Below are positions 38,637-50,170 of a DNA stretch of 64,000 nt, piece by piece. The DNA comes from Pisaster brevispinus (Eukaryota; Echinodermata; Asteroidea; Forcipulatida; Asteriidae). The stretch covers positions 5,208,001 to 5,272,000 of the forward strand of contig JAMKCF010000020.1 of the NCBI GenBank assembly GCA_023634235.1, in the 5' to 3' direction. The notes under the pieces are model-generated. The model had not been told where the DNA came from. It searched no databases and saw only the letters and a program-made list of their open reading frames with translations. Positions within the stretch are counted from its first letter, which is position 1, and each line of letters begins with the position of its first letter. Both the position numbers and the translations under genes were made by a program.

Positions 38637-38987
38637 TACGGAGCTCTAGAAGTGACATCCGACATGTTGCGATCCTGGGATAATTTACTGCAAGATGACG
38701 ACATCTGGAGATGGTTTGTCTCCGGATGACGACATCCTGAACTAAGTCTTCCCCATATTTTTTATATTCAGATGTCGACATCATGAAAGTAGGATGTCGA
38801 CTTGCCGAGATAAATTATCTTGGGAAGATAACATCCTAAAAATGTCGAAGACTCAAGCTAAATTATCATGGGAAGACAGGATGTTGTCATCCCGAAATTA
38901 TGATAAAATCTTACATTTGTGGTGTCATCAACCTACAGTAAATTATCTCAGGATCTTAACAAGTTAGATAGCACTTTCAGAGCGTCG
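38637..38987. mobile_element. GGAGCTCTGGAAGTG foldback element, copy 2
   Basis: Left TACGGAGCTCTAGAAGTGAC, GATCCTGGGATAATTTACTG. Right AATTATCTCAGGATCTTAAC and AGTTAGATAGCACTTTCAGA are its inverted counterpart. The centre is rich in GATGTCGACATC. Confidence 0.75.
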
Positions 38988-39689
38988 TACTTCTCTACCG
39001 AGAAAACACCAGAGGCTCTGTCCAAATTGCCAGACCGCAACTTATTTTTTGAAAACTTGGAAATCTATCTTTTTGCAACTGCATGCCAACGCAGGACAAA
39101 GTTAGGCAACTGGTGAAGTTTACAGCGAGAATGTCTGTATTTAATCATATTTTCAAAACCCTAGCTTGCGGACACACGAGAAAATTTGTATCAATAAAAA
39201 ATGCAATTTGAATTCTGAAATACATTTTAATTAAACACAAACAGTTATTCACGTTTGGCATCAGCGCATTTAACTGTGAGCGCATTACATTGAACGCCAC
39301 CAAACACTTATAGATTGACGACAACATGAACCACGAACAAAGAGGGACACACAATTCTTAATTACTGTACCCTTTAAAGGTTTTTAAGACCCGCAGAGTC
39401 TTAATATGTTCTCAAGGAGGCAACAAGCGAAGGGCAGGGCCGCCAAATATGCTTTCTTTGATTCTTTGACGGGACAAAGTAAATGTCAAACCATACAGTC
39501 AATTTGAACGAACTCAAACATGACTTACTTCCCTATCTGATTATATTGAAGAAACAAATCAACACTCTTCCATTTTCACATAAAAGTAATACGCAACACT
39601 AAGGGCAAGGTGGTGGCACATATACATTTTCTATTATGTAGATGTTAGATTCTTTCTGGCAAAGGTTTGTTATTGTCAAAAAATTTCGA

Positions 39690-39750
39690 CTTAGGCGTTG
39701 GTTCAAATCCCGCTCTAGTAAATTTTTCTTTGTTCAACCCCAAAGCAAAT
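39690..39750 (+). repeat. tRNA-derived SINE fragment
   Basis: GGCGTTGGTTCAAATCCCGC (B box) then CTCTAGTAAATTTTTCTTTG and TTCAACCCC, matching the SINE tail seen around 14450 and 14570. Confidence 0.6.
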
Positions 39751-40252
39751 CAATTATATACAAATAAATGCACTCACTATTTTCAAACTTATTGGCATTT
39801 ATTTTTTATAGATTGGTAAGTACTTCAAACATTAATGCCCAAAATAACTTACATGGTGAAAAGCACTGCAGCTGTTAAAAGTATTTTGGGAAATGATTCC
39901 CTTCGAAATGGTTTAGAAAATGTTTCACCTAAAAGCATTTGAATCTGAGAAACGATCCATGCATGAACGGTTTTAAAGATTTCTGTGAGTTGGTGTCCGT
40001 TTGCAATTGCTGCAGTCAGAGATGCAGTTGGTGCCCGCTGTCAACTCGCTAAACCTGGATAGATTCGTCGTTCTTATGAAAATACCGTGATTATAGACAC
40101 TGTATTCAGTTGAGACCCTCACATGGGATTTCCATTTTTTTAAACTAATATTGGTATCTTGACAGATAAACACTTTATCCTACTCGAATCAGAGCACTGC
40201 AATACGAATTTGAAAAAGAAATTACTTTGTTTATGAACTACTTTGATCTAGG

Positions 40253-40390
40253 TTAATAATAATAACTAGATCTTATATAGCGCATTTCACAATAACGTAT
40301 CAGTGCGCTTTACATTAGTGCCCTGGTTATTGGGCCAATAACATTCCTGTAATCTTTCTCAGCTCCCTGGGCAATAGGTTGCCTTTAATT
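40253..40390 (+). repeat. Dispersed repeat with TCTTATATAGCGCATTTCAC
   Basis: An AATAATAA lead, then TATATAGCGCATTTCAC and CAGTGCGCTTTACATTAG, a type of interspersed repeat common in marine invertebrate genomes. Single copy in this window. Confidence 0.5.
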
Positions 40391-40471
40391 TAACTGCTTT
40401 TTCCATCTGGAGAGTAGAGCATTTCAAGAAAACATTTCTAAGAGAGCAATGAAGTTGATAAAGATTGCCAT

Positions 40472-41330
40472 ACACTCTAAAAACTCCCGGTTCAGATTGA
40501 CCCGGATCCTGGGTCCCACAGGGCCTGACCCATTTCTGAGTCAGTGTGCCCCGAAATCTGTGTTAAGATGAACCAGATATGGGTCAAACTGATGCAGAAA
40601 TCGAGCTCAAATCCACTGTTGTTAAAACTAGTTTCCGGGTCAGCCTGAGATCCAGGATCCGGGTCAGCCTGGCCAAGCAATGGGTCAGGCCCCCTGAGAT
40701 CCAGGATCCGGGTCAGCCTGGCCAAGCAATGGGTCAGGCCCCCTGAGATCCAGGATCCGGGTCAGCCTGGCCCAGAAATGGGTCAGGCCCCCTGAGATCC
40801 AGGATCCGGGTCAGCCTGGCCAAGCAATGGGTCAGGCCCCCTGAGATCCAGGATCCGGGTCAGCCTGGCCAAGCAATGGGTCAGGCCCCCTGAGATCGAG
40901 GATCCGGGTCAGCCTGGCCCATCAGTGGGTCAGGCCCCCGAGATCAAGGATCCGGGTCAGCCTGGCTTAGCAATGGGTCAGGCCCCCTGAGATCCAGGAT
41001 ACGGGTCAGCCTGGCCAAGCAATGGGTCAGGCCCCCTGAGATCCGGGATCCGGGTCAGCCTGGCCCAACAATGGGTCAGGCCCCCCTGAGATCCAGGATC
41101 CAGGTCAGCCTGACCAAGCAATGGGTCAGGCGACCTGAGATCCGGGGTCCGGGTCAGCCTGGCCCAGCAATTGGTCAGGCCCCTTGAGATCCAGGATCCG
41201 GGTCAGCCTGACCCAGCAATGGGTCGGGCGACCTGAGATCCAGGATCCGGGTCAGCCTGACCCAGCAATGGGTCAGGCCCCTTGAGATCCGGGATCCGGG
41301 TTAATTCTGACCCGGTTGATTTTGTGTAAG
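40472..41330 (+). repeat. GGGTCA element expanded into a 49-bp minisatellite
   Basis: From about 40640 to 41310, roughly 13-14 units of 49 bp each contain GAGATCCAGGATCCGGGTCA, GCCTGGCC and AATGGGTCAGGCCCC. Unit starts at 40647 and 40696 fix the period. Flanks (ACTCTAAAAACTCCCGG at left, GGTTAATTCTGACCCGG at right) are the ends of an ordinary GGGTCA-family element, so the array grew inside one copy. Markedly GC-rich against its surroundings. Confidence 0.92.
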
Positions 41331-41468
41331 GATCGACTCCACAAAGAGCTAAGATTGATCTTAGGATGTGTATTAATCTTAATTTCCAAGATAAATGTTG
41401 TGTTACGAAAACAATGACAATATTGACAACTCATCTTTAGATACAAATCTTAGCGTCTTGTAGGATAC
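41331..41468. mobile_element. CACAAAGAGCTAAGATTGATC element
   Basis: TCCACAAAGAGCTAAGATTG to TCTTAGCGTCTTGTAGGA. It abuts the right end of the preceding GGGTCA element. Confidence 0.65.
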
Positions 41469-41589
41469 GAGTGGCGTGGTTGGTGGTGTTGAGATGTCAA
41501 TTTTCATCACAGAGATTGTAAAGCATTCGTTTTTAAGGATAATTAATCAACATTCGAAAGTAAAATGTATGTACCGATCTTCACTATAC

Positions 41590-41965
41590 CGTTATTAATA
41601 AAAACCTGCAGCAAGGGACCTGTTTGGTTGCAAGCCCCTGTGGTTCGTTGTCAAAAAATATCACAAGCATTTCCCAATAGGTTAAGAGGGTTTGTTTTTC
41701 ATTCTGTCAACGATATTTTTTATCTATGTGTGTTGTTTACATGTCTAGGTATTGCCTCGGTTATTTGCAGCTGATTTGTTGGCTTAATTAATTAAGCTTT
41801 ACAATTTGATTTCATCTACCATTGAAAATTGACATACCGATTTTGTAAACAAAGGATGCTGGCAGAGTTTTTGTCCTACCTATTCTAAGCAAACCATTGA
41901 TTCCTGTCGACTGACACCCCTTTATAGTACGTGTGGTATGGTCCAGCTTAGGATATCATGAACTG
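41590..41965 (-). repeat. ACACTGGTCAG-family repeat, reverse copy
   Basis: GTATGGTCCAGCTTAGGATA at 41937-41956 mirrors CCTAAGCTGGAC of 1-300. GGGACCTGTTTGGTTGCAAG and CATACCGATTTTGTAAACAA link it to 30995 and 31690. Confidence 0.65.
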
Positions 41966-41969
41966 TATG

Positions 41970-43760
41970 CGATAAAGACAATGGACGATTAAAATAATTG
42001 TCCACGTGTGCTGACAGCGGCTCCCACTGCAGGTTTTAAATACATTATTTATGTATTTCTTCGTCAAGTTGATATATCTTTCTGTAATGAATGAAAAGCA
42101 CTTCTGTGAGATGAAACTTTCAAAGTTGACTAATTTGCCGCGATCAAAGAAGTTGGGGCGGATGCTCGATAAATGTTGCAGTGGAATGTAACGGCAGGTG
42201 CGGTGTGTTCAAGGTCGCAATCGGCTCCATTGAAAACTCTCTGTGGTGATAATTGTTCGCTTCATAATGAAACACAAATTGTTATTTTGACCTTTAATGT
42301 AATAAACAACTTACACCTTACACATAATACACTGCACTTTCCCACACCCATTAGTGCTATATGATTATATTCAATGTTCAGACCGAGATTGGTTTCTGTT
42401 CTGTAGCGAGCCATTACACAAATAGGTTATCTTTGGAAACTGCCTTAAATTACCGAACAAACAACAATTATCGTGAAAGCGTCAATTTAGAAAATCTGTC
42501 AGAGGAGAAAACGCTTTGTAAATGGCTGTCCTTGACACATTGTTCAGCGTGCTTTAACACAATATCTGTAACTTCACATTGTGTTATAATCTGGTACGGA
42601 AACTGTTCCATTATATTCTCACTTGATTCTTGAAGGTAAGGGAAGAGATATTTTTGGTAACTGCTATTTAGCCGAGTACCAAGTACTGCCAAGTAGTTCT
42701 CAATCACGAGAACTTACGCCGTCGAATGCGAGTACTGTGTATTCTTGTACCCGAGTACTAAGTCTAACAGCCGGGTACCAGGTACTCCGTCGTTATCCGA
42801 GTATAAGTATGTTAAAAAGAAATATACGGCGAAATGGGTTACGAAACACTCATCGTACATTTCGTCTATAATAGAGTATTGTCAGTAAACGGCTTGACCG
42901 TAGGAATACTCCGAGCGTAATTAAGAAATGGTTTTGAAAGGAGCGCCAACAATGATTGAGTATCCACTTAATTTAAAAAAAATTAATTGAATTCTTTCAA
43001 AAATATTATTAAACATAAAAATTATTGTTTATGGCAGGCACTGCCTACGTGTACACGTGCTCTCTTGACTTTAAAGGTCACATTTGAAATTACATTAGAC
43101 TCGTATCTATTGTTTTACGTCATCATTGGAGATCGAGACTATTACTGCACATGTATAAACAACCTCCGGGTTTATTGAGTTCAATAAAAACAATCAGTTT
43201 AATCCCCGAGGCTTTCGGCGTTTCAAGGTTTAATCGATGGAGAGACACTTTCGTTATTTTTTTCCCGAGTCATCATCTAACATTTTAATTTCTTGCAAGC
43301 AGTTTTGAGGCTTTCAATAACAGGTCTAACTATTGCTTGTATAAGGAATTGCTGCAAAACAGCTTGAAAAAAAAGAAAATGGCTGACCAACTTCAAAGAT
43401 ATTTTTGTTTTAAAAACGTGAGGCCAGGTTGAGAGGTTGCCAAAAGGGTCTTAAAGTAGTTGATCAGCTTGGAATATAATGACATAGCTCTGTGGATAAA
43501 GTTAACATGAATCTGTTTATGTTTCAAATGATTCTTCTGTGAAATTTCACACAAAATTGGACTCCTTTGAACTATTAAGTCAAAGCCAACTCTATACTTT
43601 GTTCTATTGCCATGGCTTTTCAGTATTGTTTGTATTTAAAGTGAGGAGTTGTTTGAACAAAAAATTTCCTCCGGAAAAAAAAAGAAAGAAAAAAGGTACT
43701 AATGTTAACAGTAAGAACAATCACCTGTAAGACAAGACTTGAAGCAAGGCATTGAGGAAG
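41970..43760. other. Intergenic stretch, nothing recognised
   Basis: AT-rich. At 42680-42800 the word GAGTAC/GTACTC recurs (CCGAGTACCAAGTAC, CCGGGTACCAGGTACTCC), suggesting a decayed short tandem array. No gene. Confidence 0.5.
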
Positions 43761-43768
43761 TACTAAGT

Positions 43769-43914
43769 AAGGTTTGCGGTGACACCATATTATAAGAAAT
43801 CTCTTTTGTGAGTAGTAGTGGCCTTGAGTTGTGGTAGTAAACCGGCTCGTCTCAAGAGCCAGCACTACTCACAAAAGAGATTTCTTACATGGTGCCACTG
43901 GAAACCTTACTTAT
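43769..43914. mobile_element. Foldback with perfect AGAAATCTCTTTTGTGAGTA arms
   Basis: AGTAAGGTTTGCGGTGACAC at left and GTGCCACTGGAAACCTTACT at right. The inner arms AAGAAATCTCTTTTGTGAGT and ACTCACAAAAGAGATTTCTT are exact reverse complements. Confidence 0.85.
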
Positions 43915-43929
43915 ATATCACCCTTAGTT

Positions 43930-44140
43930 AAAAACCATGCAGCGATGGACCTGTTTGGTTGCAGCTCCCCCGTGGTACGTTGTTACCACATGCTGGCAAG
44001 CTTTTTCCATAAGTTAAAAGGGTTTGTTTTGCCTTCCCAATGATTCAATTTTTATCTAAGTGTGCTGTTTACTCGTCCAGCTGTTGTCTGTATTTTCTTA
44101 AGTTTATTTCTTTGCTTAACTAAATACGTTTCATAAATGT
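43930..44140 (-). repeat. ACACTGGTCAG-family repeat, reverse fragment
   Basis: GACCTGTTTGGTTGCAGC, GTGGTACGTTGTTA and AAGCTTTTTCCATAAGTTAA match the 30995 and 41590 pieces. Confidence 0.55.
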
Positions 44141-45618
44141 ATACAATTAAAAAATAAGTCAATTCCGCTACTAATTCTTTTTACAAAAAGTAATGACAAT
44201 TTTCAAGAATTATTATATATATTTTTTTTACAAGAATATTAACAAACTTTAGGTTATGTATTAAGTGATCTTGGCCCAATTTAAAGTCCAGGCCTCGTTA
44301 TTAAGTTTTAATTACAGACCCACGGGTCAAAAACTTCATCCTTCAAGAAAGACCTCATTATTTTATTGACTTGATGATTTCCAAACACTTTATCGGAGGT
44401 CGTTATTAGTTTGCCTTTTTGTTCAACGTTTGCTCAACCTTAAACTTACTTGTAAAACATTCTCAACCGCCCTATAAAAACCAATTAAGAGGAACACGTT
44501 GTTAATATGATAAAATTAGCACTCAAGATGCGTCGTTCTTCTAGTGGAATGTCCACTTAGGCGCTAAAAGCTTAATTGACGAACTTTGTTATTATTTGTT
44601 TTTTTCAACAGAATTTATATGACCCCACTTACTACAAGCAATCTGGACAGTAATTTCCCCAAGTTCATTTTCAAATTATTCGGTGTATACAAAGTTCCTA
44701 AAGGGACAGGTCAAAAAAGAGGGGGGAGTGTAACAGGTAAACAAATAAAAAAATTGTTTATACAGTGGCTCAGGTATGTAGACTTCTTCAGGGTCTTTTC
44801 TAAACACGTATCTCTTCCTTGAGACCATGCGAGGTTCCGTTGGTTTCATATTCTGACATTTTCTACACAAAATAAACACAATTATATCACATATAAAAAC
44901 AAAACCTGGCTGTTTCTAGTAAACTGCTTCCTGTGATGTGCCAATCAGACTTAAACTTTTCAGATAAAATGTCGATAAATTCCCCTATCTAAATAAATGA
45001 TACGAATCAAGAACAGTCCTCCGCACCCCTTTCTTAGAACGATCGTTTTTGTAAGCATCAATATCACCATAAACATCTCCACTTATATGCAGGTTTGTAT
45101 TCGACGTTTTTATTAGTGGAGATTGGTTTAAAGATCCACCGTTGAGGTCAGTAAATTTAGCATCCGCCAGCTGTGACCGAAACACTTAGCCTGCCGTGAG
45201 TGGGCTAGTTCAATCAATCAAGCCGCTCTTTGCGTATGAGTGTAATTAGAAAGTCCTTGGCTTTTTTAGCAAGGCCTTCTGTTTGATACCACGAACTCTG
45301 GTCGCCTTACCTGCGATCGAGTTCAACATTTTATAACCTGGAATGCGGGGGTTTTGGTAGCGTGCATTGCGTACTATACGGTAATCAGACCATTATTTGT
45401 GTCTTTTTTGCTGTGAGAATTTTCTTTAAAAACCCATGCAGTAAATGAATTTAAAAAAAAATCAAAATTGAATCTATAGTTCCGTATCAGACATGAAAAC
45501 AAATCAGTGTATAAAGTGAAAAACAATTTTTGTTCAATATGTGTTATCATTATTATTTTAATGTTAATTTTGCATCGGGGATAAAAACATGACGATGTTT
45601 ACTTAGCAGTGCTTTGTA

Positions 45619-45800
45619 CACTGCAAAAAATGGGGTGTTAAAAATGACACCATGGGTGTTATCATAGATACCAAAGAGAGAATCAAAATTAACACCAAAG
45701 TGTTAAAATAACAACACTGTAATTGTGTTGGCAGAAGTTAGTGTTATTTTAAAACCTTATGTTGGGGATGGGTCAACACCCATGGTGTATATAACAACCC
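45619..45800. mobile_element. Foldback element, CACTGCAAAAA family
   Basis: CACTGCAAAAAATGGGGTG, GAGAGAATCAAAATTAACAC and CAACACCCATGGTGTATA. The right end is decayed. Confidence 0.72.
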
Positions 45801-46186
45801 GAAACATTCTTTATTCCCGATTCTATTATTACATTTGAATTAAAAGGTACAGTTAAGTAATATCACCATCTACCATCTAGTTATACATGCATTGGATTAC
45901 AGCAGATTTTGTTGACATGATTACAACTTCATGGGCAGTGGCATGTTTGCTTGTTCGTTGTTTGTTGGGATGTTTGTTTGCTTGTTTGCTTCTAGCTTTG
46001 TTTTTAGTTTTGTTTTGTTTTTGTTTTTTGAGAGGAAAGCGGGGAAAAGACGTAATTTTAGGGCTTTTGATGTAACGAACCGTTCATTTGTTCACTATTT
46101 TTTCAATTTATATTTTAATTATTATTATTTTTTATGTACTTAAATTCACTCCTTTATTCTATGCAATTATTTATTTCTTTATTCAT

Positions 46187-46243
46187 TAGAAATTTGTTTG
46201 TTTGTTTGTTTGTTTGTTTGGTTTGTTTGTTTGTTTGTTGGTG
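46187..46243 (+). repeat. TTTG microsatellite
   Basis: About ten TTTG units, followed by a TTTTTTTGGGGGG run. Confidence 0.9.
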
Positions 46244-46567
46244 TTTTTTTGGGGGGTGGTGTTTTTTCTCCCGCCCCCTGCGACCTCCCCCTACCCCCGA
46301 TGGTTGTGCTACTGCTCGTATGGGTCTTGTATAATTAAGTTTTAATTGGGCTACCAAAGGCTTAGATATTTTAGGGCTTATTGAAGTCAAGCTGTAAACA
46401 TGAAATAGTAGTCGGTCCGTTAATTGATAAGGCCCGACGGCGTCAATCATAATTCAAAAAATTATTATGATAACCATGGCCAGTATCCCTTTGAAGGTGT
46501 TGTATTAGGATTGCTCATAAAATCATTTTCACAATCTCCTCAAAACTTTACATTCTGGCGCATTATT

Positions 46568-46838
46568 ACGAAAGCGTATTGCCGCCACATGAATAAAAAA
46601 ATATCTCTTATCTTGTACGTACACGATAACTTATCGTGTACGTACACGATAACTTATCGTGTACGTACACGATAAGTCCTAACTTTAAGTCCAAACTTAT
46701 CGTGTACGTACACGATAACTTATCATGTACGTACACGATAAGTTTGGACTTATCATGTACGTACACAATAAGTTATCGTGTACGTACAAGATAAGAGAGA
46801 TGTTTGTTTGTATTCATGTGGCGGCAATACGCTTCCGT
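46568..46838. mobile_element. Palindrome-array element, CGTGTACGTACACG family, copy 1
   Basis: ACGAAAGCGTATTGCCGCCA at left and TGGCGGCAATACGCTTCCGT at right are inverted ends. Between them the palindrome TATCGTGTACGTACACGATA occurs about seven times; the first three GTACGTAC cores (46615, 46638, 46661) are 23 bp apart. A CCAAACTTATCG/GATAAGTTTGG arm pair is in the middle. Confidence 0.9.
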
Positions 46839-47099
46839 ACATTATAAATGTACTCTTTTCATATTTATTTTAGGGTACACCATGTAGGCCTAACTATTGA
46901 TTTTTTTTAAATGCGTTTGCCCTAAAAAGAGCCGTTTAGAATCGAAAATAATTGAACAGAGCTAAAGTGAGTCATGTTGAATGAAATTCAAGACGAGTGA
47001 CTTCTAAATTGAATCAATTTCAATCGCAACAAATCTGATACCAATTCAAAACTTAATCTCGAATCAAACATTTCAAATAAGCTTTTAGTCCCAGTGACG

Positions 47100-48190
47100 T
47101 CAAGAGCAATAAGCACAACTTAATAACCCAAAGTGTATGTTTTCCCTTTTCTCTCCCTTTCTTCTTCTTTTCCGATCGACCCTTAATCAAAGGACAATAT
47201 ACACAAAATCAGAGCTTTTAGTCTCAGTGAAGTGTCTTGTTGTATACACAACAGCTCAACAAAACAAAATATCGAAACTGTATTTTAGATTAGTGGACCT
47301 GGCATTTAGTAGTCTATTGGTCTATACCCCCGCACAATGTTGGCGATCATTAGGTTTATAAAACAACCATTACCGTTGCGAAAGAAGAAAATGTATATAA
47401 AAATGAATTTTTAGAAAGTTTTGATGGTAATGCAGAACTTTATGAAAGGTATGGCCAATTGTGCAATGTTTAGGTTAGGTTGAAGCATTGAGCTTCCGTA
47501 TCATTACCTTTTGACGGACAGTAATGAAAATAGGACAGAAGGACAAAGAGACAAAGGGACAAAGGGACAAATGAATATACAAAGGTCAACAGTAAATTAC
47601 AAAAACTGGGGAAAGGCACAGTCTATTTTTACCGTGTAACCTTTGTTTACAAAAACGAGTGATCTTGTACATTCCAGGGCCTTTGTGGCAGGCAAGATAC
47701 TACACTGGTCATATTATGGGAAATTGTACATTCTGTATCATAATTTTACCATAATTCGAGAGTAATAAAATATTACAGTTGTACAAGTTTTGAGATGTGC
47801 CCCCTTTCTTCATATAAAAAGTTGATCAAAATCATACACTGCAATCTCAACGAGATGTTAACTTTTAGGTTTTCTTCCGTTAAGCTGTGTACAAATTGTG
47901 CCTGCAGGAAGTCCAGGCTCTGTGCCTCTGTTGCAAACATGTGATGTCACGGGTCACATGGTATACTAAGCATGAATGAAACTGGGCGAATACCTAACAA
48001 TTTAATTCATAAATTTTATTTAAAAAAACAAATAAATTAATATAAATTCAAATGTTGTAAGAATCAGTAATGATATTTTGATGCTATCAAAATGATGTCA
48101 TATCTGACTGACTGCTAACGCTCTTCACAAAGACCATTCCAGTAAAAAAAAACTCCATCACGGAAAACTCTCTTCAGAAAACTCTCTTCT
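47100..48190. other. Intergenic stretch, nothing recognised
   Basis: No gene. A short GACAAAG(A/G)GACAAAGGGA run is at about 47548. No histone-like frame lies upstream of the hairpin array that follows. Confidence 0.5.
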
Positions 48191-48204
48191 CTCTACGGAA
48201 AACC

Positions 48205-48405
48205 AAACCGGCTCTTCTCACAAGCACCACTCATCCCTACCCAAAGACAACACCCCCGGCTCATCTCTGAGCAAACACTCATCCCAAATCACATCAGTTA
48301 TTCTCGGAGCCAACACTAATCCCTCGTAAGAGATCAAACCGGCTCTTCTCGGAGCCAACACTTCTCCCTAATCAGAGACCACGTCAGCTTTTCTCAGAGC
48401 TAACA
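48205..48405 (+). repeat. Tandem array of histone-3'-stem-loop-like hairpins
   Basis: Five degenerate units spaced 38-48 bp apart, with cores near 48210, 48258, 48296, 48341 and 48386. The best, GGCTCTTCTCGGAGCC at 48341-48356, is a 6-bp stem (one T-G pair) with a 4-nt TCTC loop. It matches the animal histone mRNA stem-loop consensus GGYYCUUHUHARRRCC at 15 of 16 positions, flanked by AAACC and AACAC. 48386-48401 reads AGCTTTTCTCAGAGCT. No histone gene is adjacent. Confidence 0.6.
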
Positions 48406-49652
48406 CATCTCCCAAAAGGGTTGGTCGTACCTGCAAGTGTATTTCTATAGTTGTCTAAATTCTGCTTGTTTTCTGGATTCCCTATATGGATGAAATGCGA
48501 GTCATGTGTATAATCTTGAGACGAGCTATCATGTAGTTAAAAAATGAGCCTCAGTTTTTCACCGTCAACAAAATAAAAAATAAGTGCTCTTCAAATCCAC
48601 TGACGAACACTGCTTTCATTACAAGTCTCCCCATTTATCAAATTATCTACAGGGGCATATGATTGGGTCTGTGTATAATTACAGGTCGACATTCTGAAGG
48701 GAATTCCAAAGGATCCAATTTTGACTTGCCGAAACAAAGAGGCCCTTCGCGTTTATCAGACTCACGACCCTTAATCATGTCGTCTAATTAACCTTGACGT
48801 GTTTATTGTAGCTAATTCATAGAAGTTTTAGATATAATTTGTGCACGCATCTGTTCCATTGGTAGATTCCCGGTAGTTTCTGATAATAAATTGGAATAAA
48901 TTGCATTTGTAGGGTGCCACGTTATTCCAACAAAGTTACTCAAGGGTCATATTTCAACAAGATTGTAAACATACATTGTTGCTTGACGGACTTATTGGCT
49001 AATCACGGTTTAGCTGGGAACCAGTCACAACCAGTGAATATAACATGACTTATAATTAAGATATTTCTATCATAAACAAATGTACGATGCGCTGATCAGC
49101 TTGATTGAATGAGGACCGTCCTGCTTTTCTCTCGCCCAGAGAGCATGGTGGTTGAAACGGTGATGACAACCCTAAACGAGTCTTCTCACAACCAAACTCC
49201 TTCTAAAGTACAGATTTTTAAAAGGGTACCCGCAAGAATTACAACAAAATGTGATGTTACCATACAAACTTATAACACCAATAATTAATACCAGTAGTTG
49301 ATTAAAAAGGGCCTGTCGTCATGATCATATCAGGCCTGTGGTTGGACATGGACTTATGAACTCTATCCCAGTTCCAAAGAGTCCAATGACGACACCCTTT
49401 GTGCGCATGTTCAGTAACTGGGTTATAGTTCGTTAGATCACGACATTTTTAATCATTTCTTTTAACGACGTAATGACACGTCGTTAATTTGTTTTTATCA
49501 CACTACATACAGTCAAACAGACCTAAGTCTCGCTAGAATGTCAGCTTCCGTGAGCACTTTGGGAGTCCGGTCATATGTGATGAAAAACAATGGCGCACTT
49601 TAAAGAAGCATATCGGTTTACCGTTTCCTTGTTTTAGAGAGGTGGAATCTCA

Positions 49653-49786
49653 GGCCGTTTTCGAAGCCACGGCTTGGGTTTGTTGAGCTCCGGCTTGGGC
49701 TCCAATCGCCCCGTAAGAATGTTTTCTAAATAAATGATAGGACCTAAACCCGACCTCAAGCCCAAGCCTTAGTTTCGAAAACGGCT
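49653..49786. mobile_element. MITE with GGCCGTTTTCGAA ends, copy 2
   Basis: GGCCGTTTTCGAAGCCACGG and TTAGTTTCGAAAACGGCT are inverted ends. GCTTGGGCTCC and CAAGCCCAAGC pair inside. Confidence 0.82.
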
Positions 49787-49849
49787 ATAAGCAATTATTT
49801 TTAGATGGTTGTTGAACAAAAAATCATACTAGCACACTTTTTTATCATG

Positions 49850-50170
49850 TGAAATATTTCCTTCTGAAATAAAGTCACATTCGAAAAAACTGTATTTGAA
49901 AACCTAAACAAAACGCAACAGCCGATCTCAGTTGTTACAACTAAAATTAAGGACATTGTCTTTACATGCTGAAAATTGTGCCCGGTTGTTCACTATTTTC
50001 TCCTGACTCACACAAGGGATCAAGCTCAAATTGTCCACAGGCTTGTTATTTCATGTATATGGTTGATCACACCAAACATGAATACTGGTTATATATTTTT
50101 TTACTTTTTATGGTTTTCTTAAATATGTATATCCATTGGTAGAGCTGACAAAAAAAAGTACAATCCTTAT
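49850..50170. repeat. Dispersed repeat, reverse copy of 28870-29230
   Basis: ATGTATATGGTTGATCACAC and ATTGGTAGAGCTGAC are the reverse of words in 28870-29230. ACATTCGAAAAAACTGTAT is also shared in reverse form. Confidence 0.62.

Noticed and set aside
40472..41330. CRISPR-like appearance of regular 49-bp repeats
   Set aside because: Units are contiguous near-identical tandem copies with no unique spacers, in a eukaryotic sequence; a minisatellite.
45000..45182. Minus-strand frame with balanced composition (LADAKFTDLNGG, HISGDVYGDIDAYKNDRS)
   Set aside because: It reads somewhat like real coding sequence, but it lacks convincing splice borders, a start context or neighbouring exons, and I recognise no family. 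A protein search would decide.
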